A stretch of 64,000 bases of DNA from Streptomyces stelliscabiei (GTDB taxonomy: Bacteria > Actinomycetota > Actinomycetes > Streptomycetales > Streptomycetaceae), in contig NZ_JADBGF010000001.1 in the NCBI RefSeq assembly GCF_014873495.1, positions 3,720,001 through 3,784,000 of the forward strand, given 5' to 3'. Made by a program: the position numbers and the translations under genes. The notes under the pieces are model-generated. The model did not search any database, was not told where the DNA came from, and saw nothing but the letters and a program-made list of their open reading frames with translations. Position 1 is the stretch's first letter. Each line of letters opens with the position of its first letter. Positions 14,793 to 22,581 of the stretch are shown here, in pieces.

Positions 14793-14948
14793 ATGGCCGA
14801 TCGTAGCGATCCGCAACCCCCGAAGCACGACCCGCGCACCTGCCAGCCCTGCGGCATCTACCGCCACCCCGCCCAAGCGAAGCAGGGCCGCGCCCTCCAA
14901 GCGCACCTCGCGGCCAACCCCTTCCCCCGGCAGGCGGCCACCCAGTGA
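14793..14948 (+). CDS. small zinc-finger-like protein
   Basis: A 51-residue protein with ribosome site CAGGAG upstream. CQPCGIYRH and a later H suggest a small finger. The next gene overlaps its stop by 4 bp. First gene of the transfer-module operon. Confidence 0.5.
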   Translation: MADRSDPQPPKHDPRTCQPCGIYRHPAQAKQGRALQAHLAANPFPRQAATQ

Positions 14949-15079
14949 GCTACCAGGGCCCCACCTGCACCGGCTGCGGCGGCCAAGGCGGCTACCCCGA
15001 CACCACCCCCACCCCCGAAGGCGGCCACACCACCGTCTTCCGCCCCTGCACCACCTGCGGCGGAAGGGGCCACCAGTGA
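14945..15079 (+). CDS. DnaJ-type zinc-motif small protein
   Basis: A 44-residue protein from GTG 14945 with two CxxCxGxG-like motifs, CTGCGGQGG and CTTCGGRGH. This is the cysteine pattern of DnaJ zinc centres and is common in short Streptomyces plasmid proteins. Coupled to both neighbours by 4-bp overlaps. Confidence 0.55.
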   Translation: MSYQGPTCTGCGGQGGYPDTTPTPEGGHTTVFRPCTTCGGRGHQ

Positions 15080-15165
15080 CCTGCTGCGGCAAGCCCATGC
15101 AACAACAAGGCCAACAACTCGTCTGCGGCAAATGCGGCGGATGGATCGACCCCGACACCAGCTGA
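15076..15165 (+). CDS. tiny zinc-ribbon protein
   Basis: A 29-residue product from GTG 15076 with CCGKP then CGKCGGW, forming a minimal zinc ribbon. It overlaps the previous stop by 4 bp. Supported by coupling and Cys spacing only. Confidence 0.4.
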   Translation: MTCCGKPMQQQGQQLVCGKCGGWIDPDTS

Positions 15166-15180
15166 CCTCCCCAAGCCGCC

Positions 15181-15210
15181 GCGCCCCGGTACCACCCCCG
15201 GCCGGGGCGC
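15181..15210 (+). terminator. hairpin
   Basis: A 9-bp stem (GCGCCCCGG / CCGGGGCGC) with a 12-nt loop between the tiny zinc-ribbon gene and the next gene. Confidence 0.45.
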
Positions 15211-15233
15211 GGCACCCCTACGGAAGGAACCCC

Positions 15234-15425
15234 ATGCGCTCCTGGAAGACCCTCGTCGAAGTCACCGACCCGAACGGCCGCGCCGGCACCGTCGAAACCC
15301 CCGTCTGCGCCCTCACCGAAAACGCCGCCGCCACCGGAATCATCGGCGAACTCAAAGCCGACGGCTACACCCCCACCGACGGCCGCGTGATCGTCGAACC
15401 CACCGGCACCTGCACCCACCAGTAA
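15234..15425 (+). CDS. small hypothetical protein
   Basis: A 63-residue protein with ribosome site GGAAGGA upstream. It is compact alpha/beta with no motif (starts MRSWKTLVEVTDPNGRAG). Similar short proteins sit near transfer genes in Streptomyces elements. Function unknown. Confidence 0.5.
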   Translation: MRSWKTLVEVTDPNGRAGTVETPVCALTENAAATGIIGELKADGYTPTDGRVIVEPTGTCTHQ

Positions 15426-15448
15426 CCCCTCACCCGAAGGACCCCCCC

Positions 15449-15748
15449 ATGGGCCTGTTCAGCCGTAAACCGCACGTCAACAGCAACGGCATGACCGACG
15501 CCGAACTCCACGCCTCACTCCGCAACACCCTGGAACAGCGCGAACGCCAAGCCGAAGCCGACGCCGCCGAAGCACGCCAGCGCGCACAGAAGTGGGACCG
15601 CACCGTCCGCAACATGACCAGCCGCGGCGAAGACCACGAAGGCCGCGACTACGCCATCCGAGCCCGCACCCGCGCCCAAGGCGACCTCGCCGCCGCAGAG
15701 ATCGACCAACTGACCGCGAAGAACGAACGCTCCAACTACCGCCGCTAA
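15449..15748 (+). CDS. coiled-coil protein
   Basis: A 99-residue highly charged protein; residues about 17-60 are Glu/Arg/Ala-rich with heptad character. It starts MGLFSRKP, close to the MGLFKKTD start of the next protein, so the two may share an N-terminal element. Located in the transfer-like operon. Confidence 0.55.
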   Translation: MGLFSRKPHVNSNGMTDAELHASLRNTLEQRERQAEADAAEARQRAQKWDRTVRNMTSRGEDHEGRDYAIRARTRAQGDLAAAEIDQLTAKNERSNYRR

Positions 15749-15764
15749 CCGAAAGGAACCCGAC

Positions 15765-15968
15765 ATGGGCCTGTTCAAGAAGACCGACGAGGAGAAGGCC
15801 GCGATCGCCGACATGAAGGCGGCCGACCGCGCACTGAACGCCAACTCCGCCCGGGAGTTCAAGGCCGGCATCCGGGACGAGACGCCCGAGTACCAGCGGC
15901 TGAACACCGCCGCGAACGAGGCCGCCGCCAAGGTGTCGTTCTGGAGCGGCGGCACCAAGCGGAAGTGA
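15765..15968 (+). CDS. small hypothetical protein
   Basis: A 67-residue charged helical protein beginning MGLFKKTDEEKA, sharing its N-terminal pattern with the upstream coiled-coil protein. It ends in a basic tail (GGTKRK). Function unknown. Confidence 0.5.
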   Translation: MGLFKKTDEEKAAIADMKAADRALNANSAREFKAGIRDETPEYQRLNTAANEAAAKVSFWSGGTKRK

Positions 15969-16057
15969 CTGGCCGGTAGCCCACGGCCCACGTCCCCTCA
16001 CCGGTACGCGGGCCCTGGAAATCCGACCAGCCCACACCACCCCGAACGGAGACCCCG

Positions 16058-16261
16058 ATGCCCCGCTGCGCCTGGCTCTTGATCGGAGCCCTCACCCTCC
16101 TCCTCCACCAGACGATCGGCATCCCCGCCGTCCTCGAAGCCGCCGTCGCGGTCACCGCCTGGGCCATGACCACGCCGGCCGTCCTCGTCGCCATCGCCGC
16201 ACTCGCCGCCTGGCACCTCACGAACGAGCACCCGCCCCGCACCGCCCGAGCCCGGACCTAA
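16058..16261 (+). CDS. small two-pass membrane protein, Spd-like
   Basis: A 67-residue protein with two hydrophobic segments (about 5-22 and 28-52) and a basic tail. In Streptomyces plasmids and integrative conjugative elements, small Spd membrane proteins lie just before SpdB and TraB/FtsK genes. The same arrangement here supports the label; the sequence itself has no unique signature. Confidence 0.5.
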   Translation: MPRCAWLLIGALTLLLHQTIGIPAVLEAAVAVTAWAMTTPAVLVAIAALAAWHLTNEHPPRTARART

Positions 16262-16273
16262 CGGAGGAACCCC

Positions 16274-17164
16274 GTGAACACCCCGATCGTCCGCGCCGTC
16301 ACCCGCAACGGCCGCACCCACCACGTCGAAGAGCCGGCACAGCTCCCGCCGCTCACCCCCGACGAGATCATCATGCGGGCCGTCGGGGTAGCCACCGCGA
16401 TCGTCGTTACCGGCGCGCTCGTCTGGTCCACCGTCAGCGTCGGCGCGATGCTCGGCAAGGTCGCGCCCGAGTGGGCCGCCTACATGATCGCCGGGGTGTT
16501 CGACCTGACGTGGATCGTCGCGATGGCCATCGAGTACGTCCTCCGCTTCGAACCCGCCCGGCAGAAGATCCCCAAGCGGATCGGCTGGCTCTCCCTCTTC
16601 ATCTCCATGGCCGCGATCTTCACCCACGGGGCGCTCCTCGAAGCCAAGTGGATCGGCCTGTTCGGCGCCCTCGTCTCCGCCCTCGCCAAGGGTCTGTGGT
16701 GGCTGACGATGTACGTCACCAGCCGCCAGCTCGACAAGGACACCCAGGCCTGGCTCAACGCCGAACTCGGCGAGGTCCACGCCCGGCGGGCCGAGCAGAT
16801 GGCCGTGGCGAAGGTGGAGCGGGAGCGGGAGCGGTACGCCCTGAACCAGCCGCCCGAACCACCGCAGCTCACAGTGAGCCGGACCGTGAACCCGCCGCAG
16901 TCCACGCCGGTTCAGGCCGCGGTTCAGGCCCCCGACCAGCTCGCGAACCAGATCGAGGCCACCCCCGAACCGGCCCCGGTTCAGACGGCTCAGGCCGCGG
17001 TCCGCCCGGTCGAGACCAAGGACCAGGTCGCTGAACTCCACCAGCGCCTCAAGGTCGGCGAGCACATCACCAAGGCCCGCGCCGCGGAGATCCTCGGCAT
17101 CCCCGAGTCCACCGCCTACCGCCGTCTCACCGCCGCCCAGGCCCTCCTCAACACGTACCGCTGA
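16274..17164 (+). CDS. SpdB-like membrane protein with C-terminal HTH
   Basis: A 296-residue protein. Four likely membrane segments span about 35-58, 66-90, 103-125 and 128-150. A charged helix (ARRAEQMAVAKVERERERY) and a Pro/Gln-rich linker follow. The C-terminus, about 250-296 (ITKARAAEILGIPESTAYRR), is an HTH. SpdB/DUF2637-type proteins occur beside TraB/FtsK in Streptomyces mobile elements and help spread DNA in mycelium (established for plasmids). The terminal HTH suggests that it also touches DNA. Next gene is the ATPase. Confidence 0.65.
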   Translation: MNTPIVRAVTRNGRTHHVEEPAQLPPLTPDEIIMRAVGVATAIVVTGALVWSTVSVGAMLGKVAPEWAAYMIAGVFDLTWIVAMAIEYVLRFEPARQKIPKRIGWLSLFISMAAIFTHGALLEAKWIGLFGALVSALAKGLWWLTMYVTSRQLDKDTQAWLNAELGEVHARRAEQMAVAKVERERERYALNQPPEPPQLTVSRTVNPPQSTPVQAAVQAPDQLANQIEATPEPAPVQTAQAAVRPVETKDQVAELHQRLKVGEHITKARAAEILGIPESTAYRRLTAAQALLNTYR

Positions 17165-17223
17165 CCGCCCGCCCGGCCCCCGCCACCGTGCGGGGGCCCG
17201 CCTGTCTCTGCGGAGCCCACACC

Positions 17224-18981
17224 GTGAAGATCGACCGCACCGACATCGTCACCGCCATCACCGTCCCCGGCCTCGTTTCCGCCGCCGCGCTCACCGCAGA
17301 CGGCATCTACGGCACCACCGCCGCCGCCATCGAGTTCGGCACGGCCATCGCCGCAGGCTCCCTGTCGTGGACGTCGTTCTCGAAGAAGTGGCCGCCCTCC
17401 CTCGCCTGGGGCAGCCTCGCCCTCGCCGGCGTCTCCGGACAGGCGTGGCTCACCGGCACGGTCGGAGGGTTCGCCGCCTGGTACGGGTACGCCATCAGCG
17501 CGGCCGCCGTGTTCGCGGCGATGGTCAAGCACCGGCACGACACCCGCCACGACCAGATCAAGTTGGACCACGAGACCGCCCGCCTGGAGACCACGCTGAT
17601 CCGGCAGCAGATGGCCCAGCATGCCCTGGTCCAGAAGACCACCCCGGAACCGGTCCAGTCCGGACCGGACCTGACCGGGCGGACCGTGGAAGAGACCAGG
17701 CTGCGGACCGTGGTCCACGAACTGTTCGCCGCCGAACTGCCGGGCTGCACCGTGGAACGCACGCGGACCGGGTGGACTGCGGTCCTGGACCTGCCCGTGA
17801 GCCTGGACCGGGACAAGCTCCGGTCCGGCTGGCCCAAGGTGGCGTCCGGGATGGGCGTGGCCGGGGAGTTCATGCTGGAGGACGGGGCGCTCACGAACCA
17901 GCTCGTCGCCAAGTTCATCGACGGCGACCCCCTCGCCGACGTGGTCCCCTACGTCCGGTCCACCGCAGCCCGGTTCACCGAACCGGTCCTCCTCGGCGTG
18001 GACCGGTTCCTGAACTCGGTCTGGCTCGACCTGGCCTACAACCACACCCTGATCGCCGGTTCATCCAAGTTCGGAAAGTCCACGCTGGTCCGGTCCATCG
18101 CGGTCCAGCTCGCGGACCGGCCCGACGTCGTCCTGTACGGCATCGACATGAAGCCCGGCGCCCCCGAACTCACCCCCATGCTGCCGATCCTGCAAGACCT
18201 CGCCACGACCGCCGAGCAGGCCCACGCCCTCCTCGACTGGCTGAAGGCAGAACTCGCCGAGCGCGGAGAGATTCTCGCCAAGGCCGGCGACCAGGAATGG
18301 GACCCGGCCAAGCACGGCCGCCCGGCGATCTGGGTCATCGAGGACGAACTCGCCGAGCTGGTCCGGCAGGGCGACGACGGGCCGTGGAAGAAGAACCCGG
18401 CGTCGAAGAAGAACCAGTCACTGCTGGCGCTCCTGCGGTTCGCCGGCATTCACAAGCTGTCGGCCACACAGCAGCCGTCCAGGCAGGTTTTCGGAGGGAC
18501 GACGGACGCCCGCGGGAACTACACGAACCGACTGTCCACGCGCATGAACGATGCGGACCACCGCCGGTTCATTTTCGGCAACACCCCTGGTTGGGAGCCT
18601 GGGAAGCTGGACCAGCCGGGGAAGTTCCTCCTCCAGTCGCCGGTCCATCAGGTCGCGGCGCCGTACAAGGGGATGTGGCTGACGGGGGAGGAGTTCAAGG
18701 CGGAGGTCGCCCGGATCGGCGCGACGACGGTGCGGGCGCCGGTCGGCAAGCGTCTGATCCTCCCGGTGTCCGGCGCGACGAATCAGGAGAAGGTACGGGC
18801 CGCGCTCACGAAGTACGGGAACGCCACCCGCCGGGAGCTGGAGATAGCGGCCGGCCTGGACGAGCGGCAGGTGCTGAAGGCGATCGAGGGCCTGAAGCCG
18901 GACGTGGAACGGACGGACGCGGGGACGTGGCGGATGGTGCCCGCAGGGGCGTGGGAAGCGCAGGCGGTCTCCGTGCCCTGA
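17224..18981 (+). CDS. FtsK/SpoIIIE-TraB-like DNA translocase
   Basis: A 585-residue protein from GTG 17224. Hydrophobic segments in residues 10-100 provide a membrane anchor. The motor domain follows: Walker A GSSKFGKS (279-286), YGIDMKPG about 305-312, Walker B IWVIEDEL (369-376), and a glutamine finger-like SATQQPSRQVFG near 425. The C-terminal 70 residues form a winged-helix-like module (ATRRELEIAAGLDERQVL). In Streptomyces plasmids TraB moves double-stranded DNA between hyphae (established). In a tailed phage it may serve prophage spread, chromosome segregation or DNA entry; that is inference. Confidence 0.8.
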   Translation: MKIDRTDIVTAITVPGLVSAAALTADGIYGTTAAAIEFGTAIAAGSLSWTSFSKKWPPSLAWGSLALAGVSGQAWLTGTVGGFAAWYGYAISAAAVFAAMVKHRHDTRHDQIKLDHETARLETTLIRQQMAQHALVQKTTPEPVQSGPDLTGRTVEETRLRTVVHELFAAELPGCTVERTRTGWTAVLDLPVSLDRDKLRSGWPKVASGMGVAGEFMLEDGALTNQLVAKFIDGDPLADVVPYVRSTAARFTEPVLLGVDRFLNSVWLDLAYNHTLIAGSSKFGKSTLVRSIAVQLADRPDVVLYGIDMKPGAPELTPMLPILQDLATTAEQAHALLDWLKAELAERGEILAKAGDQEWDPAKHGRPAIWVIEDELAELVRQGDDGPWKKNPASKKNQSLLALLRFAGIHKLSATQQPSRQVFGGTTDARGNYTNRLSTRMNDADHRRFIFGNTPGWEPGKLDQPGKFLLQSPVHQVAAPYKGMWLTGEEFKAEVARIGATTVRAPVGKRLILPVSGATNQEKVRAALTKYGNATRRELEIAAGLDERQVLKAIEGLKPDVERTDAGTWRMVPAGAWEAQAVSVP

Positions 18982-19245
18982 GCGGGTGAAACCGCAGGCC
19001 GGAAGGCGTGCAGCGGGGTCCCTTACCCCCTCCCTTGAGAGCCCTCTACGGGTTCCCTGCGGGAGGGGGTTTCCGTGTCTGGGGGACCGGGTGGGGGACT
19101 GGCCTGCCACACTGGCATCACCCCCGTGGCCCTGCCCCCGGTCCGTCCCCCCGGCCGGCGGGCAGGGCCTCTTTCGTGCGGTTGGGTGCCGTACGCCCGG
19201 CGTGTGCCGCTACGATCCGGTCCTCCGTACGTCCTTGGGGGGACC
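18982..19245 (+). other. 264-bp intergenic with terminator-like hairpin
   Basis: No gene is supported. Perfect 10-bp arms ACCCCCTCCC (19025-19034) and GGGAGGGGGT (19061-19070) flank a 26-nt loop after the FtsK-like gene. A possible -10 TACGAT lies near 19211 upstream of the lipoprotein gene. Confidence 0.45.
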
Positions 19246-19590
19246 ATGCGCCACACTGCTGCTGCCCTGCTCGCCGTCGTCTGTTTCGCGCTCGCCGGAT
19301 GCTCGTCGTCGGGGGAGGACGAGCCCGCGAAGACCGTGACCGTCACCGCGAGCCCGTCCCTGTCGGATGCGGAGGCGCGGCAGGCGTGCGTGGACGGGTG
19401 GCTGAAGGTGATGACGGCCGACGGCTACGACCCTGACCGCGGGCTGGACGCGCGGCCGGGAGTGTGTGAGGGGCTGCCGGGTCAGGCGACGATGTACGCG
19501 GAAGCATTGCAGGCCCGGAACCAGGCCAACCGGGACGAGCTGGACGCGTGCACGGAAGACCCAGCGTGCACGGTGTGGCCGATGCCGTAG
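19246..19590 (+). CDS. putative lipoprotein
   Basis: A 114-residue protein with a clear lipoprotein signal: basic start, hydrophobic core ALLAVVCFALAGC and lipobox LAGC (Cys about residue 20), then a Ser/Glu linker. The mature part has four Cys (QACVDG, GVCEG, DACTED, PACTV), probably two disulfides. The gene is monocistronic, flanked by hairpins, with its own start site GGGGGGACC-ATG. Lone prophage lipoproteins commonly mediate superinfection exclusion (established for several phages); that is a plausible role here. Confidence 0.7.
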   Translation: MRHTAAALLAVVCFALAGCSSSGEDEPAKTVTVTASPSLSDAEARQACVDGWLKVMTADGYDPDRGLDARPGVCEGLPGQATMYAEALQARNQANRDELDACTEDPACTVWPMP

Positions 19591-19602
19591 CCGCACGCGA
19601 AG

Positions 19603-19628
19603 AGGCCCCGCCGGGTTGGGCGGGGCCT
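19603..19628. terminator. bidirectional terminator hairpin
   Basis: A perfect 10-bp stem (AGGCCCCGCC / GGCGGGGCCT) with a 6-nt loop between the lipoprotein gene and the convergent gene ending at 19644. Confidence 0.75.
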
Positions 19629-19643
19629 TCGTCATGCGGTGGG

Positions 19644-20114
19644 CTATGTCGGGACCGCGATGAACTCGCAGTTCGTCCACCGGCACACGTCCTCGGCGGC
19701 AGGCCCGTACTGGACGTACCAGGCGTGATCGTGGAACCGCTCGTCGTCGCGGATCAGGTCGGGTTCCTCCGCGAGCGTGGCCGCCCACTCCTCATCGGTG
19801 GACGCCCATTCCTCGCGGTGGGCGATCAGGATGCCGAAGCCTTTGATCTTCGCGTCCGTGTCGCGCCGGTAGAACCCGGTCACTTCCATGACGAGGTCGC
19901 CAGGCTGCGGGTCGCGCATGCGGGCGTACATGTCGGCGACTACGGGTGCGGGGTTGCCGACGAGTGTGGCGGTGTGGAGAGCCTTCACGGTGCCGATCAT
20001 GAGGAGTCGGCGGGCGATGGCCTTGTCGGCGAGGGCGAGGAGGTCGTCCTCGGTGCGCTCGGTGCCGGTGATGCCTTCGCGGGGCTGCGGGTAGAGGGTG
20101 GCCGTGTCGCTCAT
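19644..20114 (-). CDS. hypothetical protein
   Basis: A 156-residue acidic protein, mixed alpha/beta, with GDLVMEVTGFYRRDTD in the middle and a Trp/Cys-containing C-terminus (DVCRWTNCEFIAVPT). Similar proteins occur in Streptomyces phages without known role. It overlaps the upstream gene by 4 bp; last gene of a three-gene operon driven from about 20940. Confidence 0.6.
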   Translation of the reverse strand: MSDTATLYPQPREGITGTERTEDDLLALADKAIARRLLMIGTVKALHTATLVGNPAPVVADMYARMRDPQPGDLVMEVTGFYRRDTDAKIKGFGILIAHREEWASTDEEWAATLAEEPDLIRDDERFHDHAWYVQYGPAAEDVCRWTNCEFIAVPT

Positions 20115-20398
20115 GGGGTGGGCTCCTCGTCCGGGCGCACCGGGCCCGCGCTGAGGTAGCGCTCCTTGTTCGCTTCACGGATCCGGAAGCTCCAGCGGAG
20201 GCGCTGCTGCTCGCCCGCGAGGATCTCCTGTCCCTCGCGCCGCATCTTCTTTGCCACGGACGCCTCGGCCTCGTTGAGGATCCCGTGGATGGCGAGCGTG
20301 TTGGACAGGTAGTGGACGGTGTCCTCCAGCTGCTGCACGCGCTGCTTGAGGTTGTCGATCTGCTCCTCGGGCGTGATGGGGGCGGGCTTCTCGCTCAT
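20111..20398 (-). CDS. coiled-coil protein
   Basis: A 95-residue protein from ATG 20398 (atga overlap). Residues about 11-45 (PEEQIDNLKQRVQQLEDTVH) form a strong coiled coil; the rest is charged and ends in a Pro/Glu tail. It may be a partner of the HTH protein encoded just upstream. Confidence 0.6.
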   Translation of the reverse strand: MSEKPAPITPEEQIDNLKQRVQQLEDTVHYLSNTLAIHGILNEAEASVAKKMRREGQEILAGEQQRLRWSFRIREANKERYLSAGPVRPDEEPTP

Positions 20399-20937
20399 CC
20401 GTTCGTCTCCTCGCCGCTCACCGGGCGCTCCGGGAGGGTGATGAGGCCCTCGTCCACGCCAGCCTGAACCCCTAGATAGGGTCGCCGCCCCGGCGGAACG
20501 GTGCCCAACGTCCGCCGCATCTTGAACGCCCACTGGATATTCCGGGTCTCGGCATCCCTGAACAGGTCCTGCGCCTCGTCGTACGACAGGGCGGCGACCT
20601 CCGGGGAGACGCCTACGTGCTCGGACGGCTCGGGGGCCGGGTCGTCGGGAAGCGTCTCGGTGACCCGCTGCCGAGGCGCAGCGGCGGCGGGGCTCGGCTC
20701 CTTGGCGGTGCTCAGCTCCTCGACCCTCCGGCGCAGCGCCTCCATCTCTGCCTTCTCCTTCAGGCGTCGCAGGTGCTCGCGGCTCCATCCGGTGACGCGT
20801 GCGACGTCGGCCTGCTTCACACCATCCTGCTGGAGGAGCGCGACGGCGGTCCCCTGCATCTCGGTGCGGACAAGGTCGAGCGCGTCGGTGGCCTTCTTGT
20901 AGCGGTGGGCTACGTCTTCGAGGTCCTTCATGTCCAT
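20395..20937 (-). CDS. HTH regulator
   Basis: A 180-residue protein with an HTH at about 38-60 (VKQADVARVTGWSREHLRRL), a helical coiled-coil extension (EKAEMEALRRRVEEL), a Pro/Ala linker and a C-terminal segment including DEAQDLFRDAETRNIQWAFK. Its divergent promoter region carries inverted TGGCCTATG elements, probably its own operator. Confidence 0.6.
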   Translation of the reverse strand: MDMKDLEDVAHRYKKATDALDLVRTEMQGTAVALLQQDGVKQADVARVTGWSREHLRRLKEKAEMEALRRRVEELSTAKEPSPAAAAPRQRVTETLPDDPAPEPSEHVGVSPEVAALSYDEAQDLFRDAETRNIQWAFKMRRTLGTVPPGRRPYLGVQAGVDEGLITLPERPVSGEETNG

Positions 20938-20954
20938 GGGGCCATGGTGTCACA

Positions 20955-21017
20955 TGGCCTATGTGCGTTCTAGTGGCCAACGCAACCCATACATGCCAAC
21001 TGTGTTGCCATAGGCCA
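20955..21017. promoter_or_regulatory. divergent operator region with inverted repeat
   Basis: TGGCCTATG (20955-20963) and its exact reverse complement CATAGGCCA (21009-21017) lie between divergent genes starting at 20937 and 21066. Further TGGCCAAC/GGCCAACA half-sites occur at 20974 and 21013. TTGCCA near 21005 could be a -35 for the plus-strand gene. Confidence 0.5.
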
Positions 21018-21065
21018 ACAGGGGTGGCATGATGGAGTCATCGCACCGCACCAAGGGGGATCACG

Positions 21066-21449
21066 ATGACCGCCGCCACCCGCACCCGCCGCAACACCCT
21101 CCGCACCGCCATCCACACCAGCCGCGCCCTCGGCTACCGCACCCTCTCCGGCATCATCGCCGCCCACGTCGAAGCCGGCCGCCTCATCCGCACCGGCGAC
21201 TTCCTCGACCGGGTCGGCGGCGGCGACCTGAAGGACGGCCAGAAGGCCTGGTTCGGCCGGCACGTCGCCAAGGCGTACCGGGCGCAGCACGGCGGCGACA
21301 CCGTCCGCGTCTGGACGCAGCACCGGACGACCGGCAAGTGGATCCACGTCTACGCCTACGGGGTCGTCGACGACGCCCTGTACACCGGCCTCTTCAGCTA
21401 CAAGGGCACCCAGCACCTCCTCGCCGACACGTACGCGGAGGCGGCCTGA
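21066..21449 (+). CDS. hypothetical protein
   Basis: A 127-residue basic protein with an Arg/Thr-rich N-terminus (TAATRTRRNTLRTA) and a beta-rich C-terminal half (TGKWIHVYAYGVVDDALY). First gene right of the divergent operator, so probably under control of the 20395-20937 regulator. No family recognised. Confidence 0.55.
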   Translation: MTAATRTRRNTLRTAIHTSRALGYRTLSGIIAAHVEAGRLIRTGDFLDRVGGGDLKDGQKAWFGRHVAKAYRAQHGGDTVRVWTQHRTTGKWIHVYAYGVVDDALYTGLFSYKGTQHLLADTYAEAA

Positions 21450-21486
21450 GACCAACTCCACGGCGCAGCAGACGACCCAGACCAGC

Positions 21487-21834
21487 GTGCCCGACTTCTG
21501 CGGAACCTGCGGTGAGACGTTCACCGAACGCTCCGCCCTCGACACCCACCAGTTGGAGACCGGGCACGAGATGGACCAGCCCGACCACCCGCTACGCCAG
21601 GAGCCCGTCATGCCCGTCCCCGCGTTCACGCCCTGCCCCGGCGGCTTCGTCACCGCCACCCCGCTCCCCGACGGCCGCACCCTCATCGAGGGCTGGATCC
21701 TCAACCTCAACCCCTACGACAGCGACAAGCCCCGCACCGACCCCGCCTGCCACTGGATCGCCGACAGCGAGAAGGAGGCCGCCGACACGATCGCCGAGTT
21801 CACCAACGACCTCGCCGCCCCGATCACCGCCTGA
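21487..21834 (+). CDS. C2H2 zinc-finger protein
   Basis: A 115-residue protein from GTG 21487. Residues 4-26 (FCGTCGETFTERSALDTHQL then ETGH) form a classical C2H2 finger, C-x2-C-x12-H-x5-H, unusual for bacteria but recurrent in actinophages. The remaining 85 residues form a compact domain with GWILNLNPYD and an acidic C-terminus. Nucleic-acid or protein binding is likely. Confidence 0.6.
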   Translation: MPDFCGTCGETFTERSALDTHQLETGHEMDQPDHPLRQEPVMPVPAFTPCPGGFVTATPLPDGRTLIEGWILNLNPYDSDKPRTDPACHWIADSEKEAADTIAEFTNDLAAPITA

Positions 21835-21845
21835 GGAGGCCCACC

Positions 21846-22019
21846 GTGACCCGCACCGAGAACCTCGCCACCCTGACCACCAACGGCCTCCACGACGAAC
21901 GCGAAGCCTGCCTCCTCCTCACCACCGACCACTACGCCGGCAGCACCCAGGTGATCGAGTTCCACGCCGACCTCGCCGACCGGATCAGCGACGAAATCGA
22001 CCGCCGCACCAACACCTGA
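21846..22019 (+). CDS. small hypothetical protein
   Basis: A 57-residue protein from GTG 21846 with GAGGAG upstream. It is mixed helix/strand with no motif. The DNA after its TGA stays in the same frame with coding-like codon use to 22157, which may be a piece of the same gene. Confidence 0.5.
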   Translation: MTRTENLATLTTNGLHDEREACLLLTTDHYAGSTQVIEFHADLADRISDEIDRRTNT

Positions 22020-22157
22020 CCATCGCCGCCCGATCGGAGTCCCGTCGACCTCGGCATCACCCACCTCGTCTGGTCCGACCTGCCCGTCGAACTGGAAGAC
22101 CGCCCGCACAACCCGATGATGCGCGGAGACTGGGGCCCCTACCGGCCCGCCACCTGA
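22020..22157 (+). pseudogene. start-less coding remnant
   Basis: In frame with the preceding gene, 45 codons follow its TGA and end at TGA 22155-22157, with strong third-position G/C. The readable part includes DLGITHLVWSDLPVELEDRP. No ATG or GTG precedes it in this frame. It could be a decayed gene or the C-terminal part of 21846-22019 after a nonsense change. Confidence 0.35.
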
Positions 22158-22183
22158 CCACCCGACACGACAGGAGCAACCGC

Positions 22184-22498
22184 ATGACCGAGCTGCCCGA
22201 GCGGCTGATGGACTGCCTGCACGCCGAAGCCCTCGCCGAGAACGAGGCACGCAGCGTGCCCTACTGCACCGGCGACCGCTGCGCCGACTGCACGGCCCCC
22301 ACCGCCGACGACCCGGACGACGAGTGCTGCGAGGCCACGTGCGGGTGCTGCCCCCGCGTCGACGAGCACGGGAACTGCTGGATCGGCTCCGAGCAGGACG
22401 ACGGCAGCCGGTACTGCTCGCAGCACGGCGAAGGCTGGCTCAACGACCGCACGCCCGAGGCTGAGCTGCGCTACCAGATCCTCCGCGCCAACGCCTGA
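22184..22498 (+). CDS. Cys-rich hypothetical protein
   Basis: A 104-residue protein with CAGGAG upstream. It has about 13 Cys in clusters (CTGDRCADCT, DECCEATCGCCP, NCW, YCSQHG), suggesting two or more zinc sites. Actinobacterial phages carry many such proteins of unknown role. Confidence 0.55.
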   Translation: MTELPERLMDCLHAEALAENEARSVPYCTGDRCADCTAPTADDPDDECCEATCGCCPRVDEHGNCWIGSEQDDGSRYCSQHGEGWLNDRTPEAELRYQILRANA

Positions 22499-22512
22499 CC
22501 TGCCGCACGCCA

Positions 22513-22543
22513 GAGGGCCCGTCTGGGATTTCGGCGGGCCCTC
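22513..22543 (+). terminator. hairpin terminator
   Basis: A 9-bp stem (GAGGGCCCG / CGGGCCCTC) with a 13-nt loop, 15 bp after the Cys-rich gene. Confidence 0.6.
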
Positions 22544-22581
22544 AACCCCGACCATCCAACCCGCACCCCGCGAGGTCCCCC

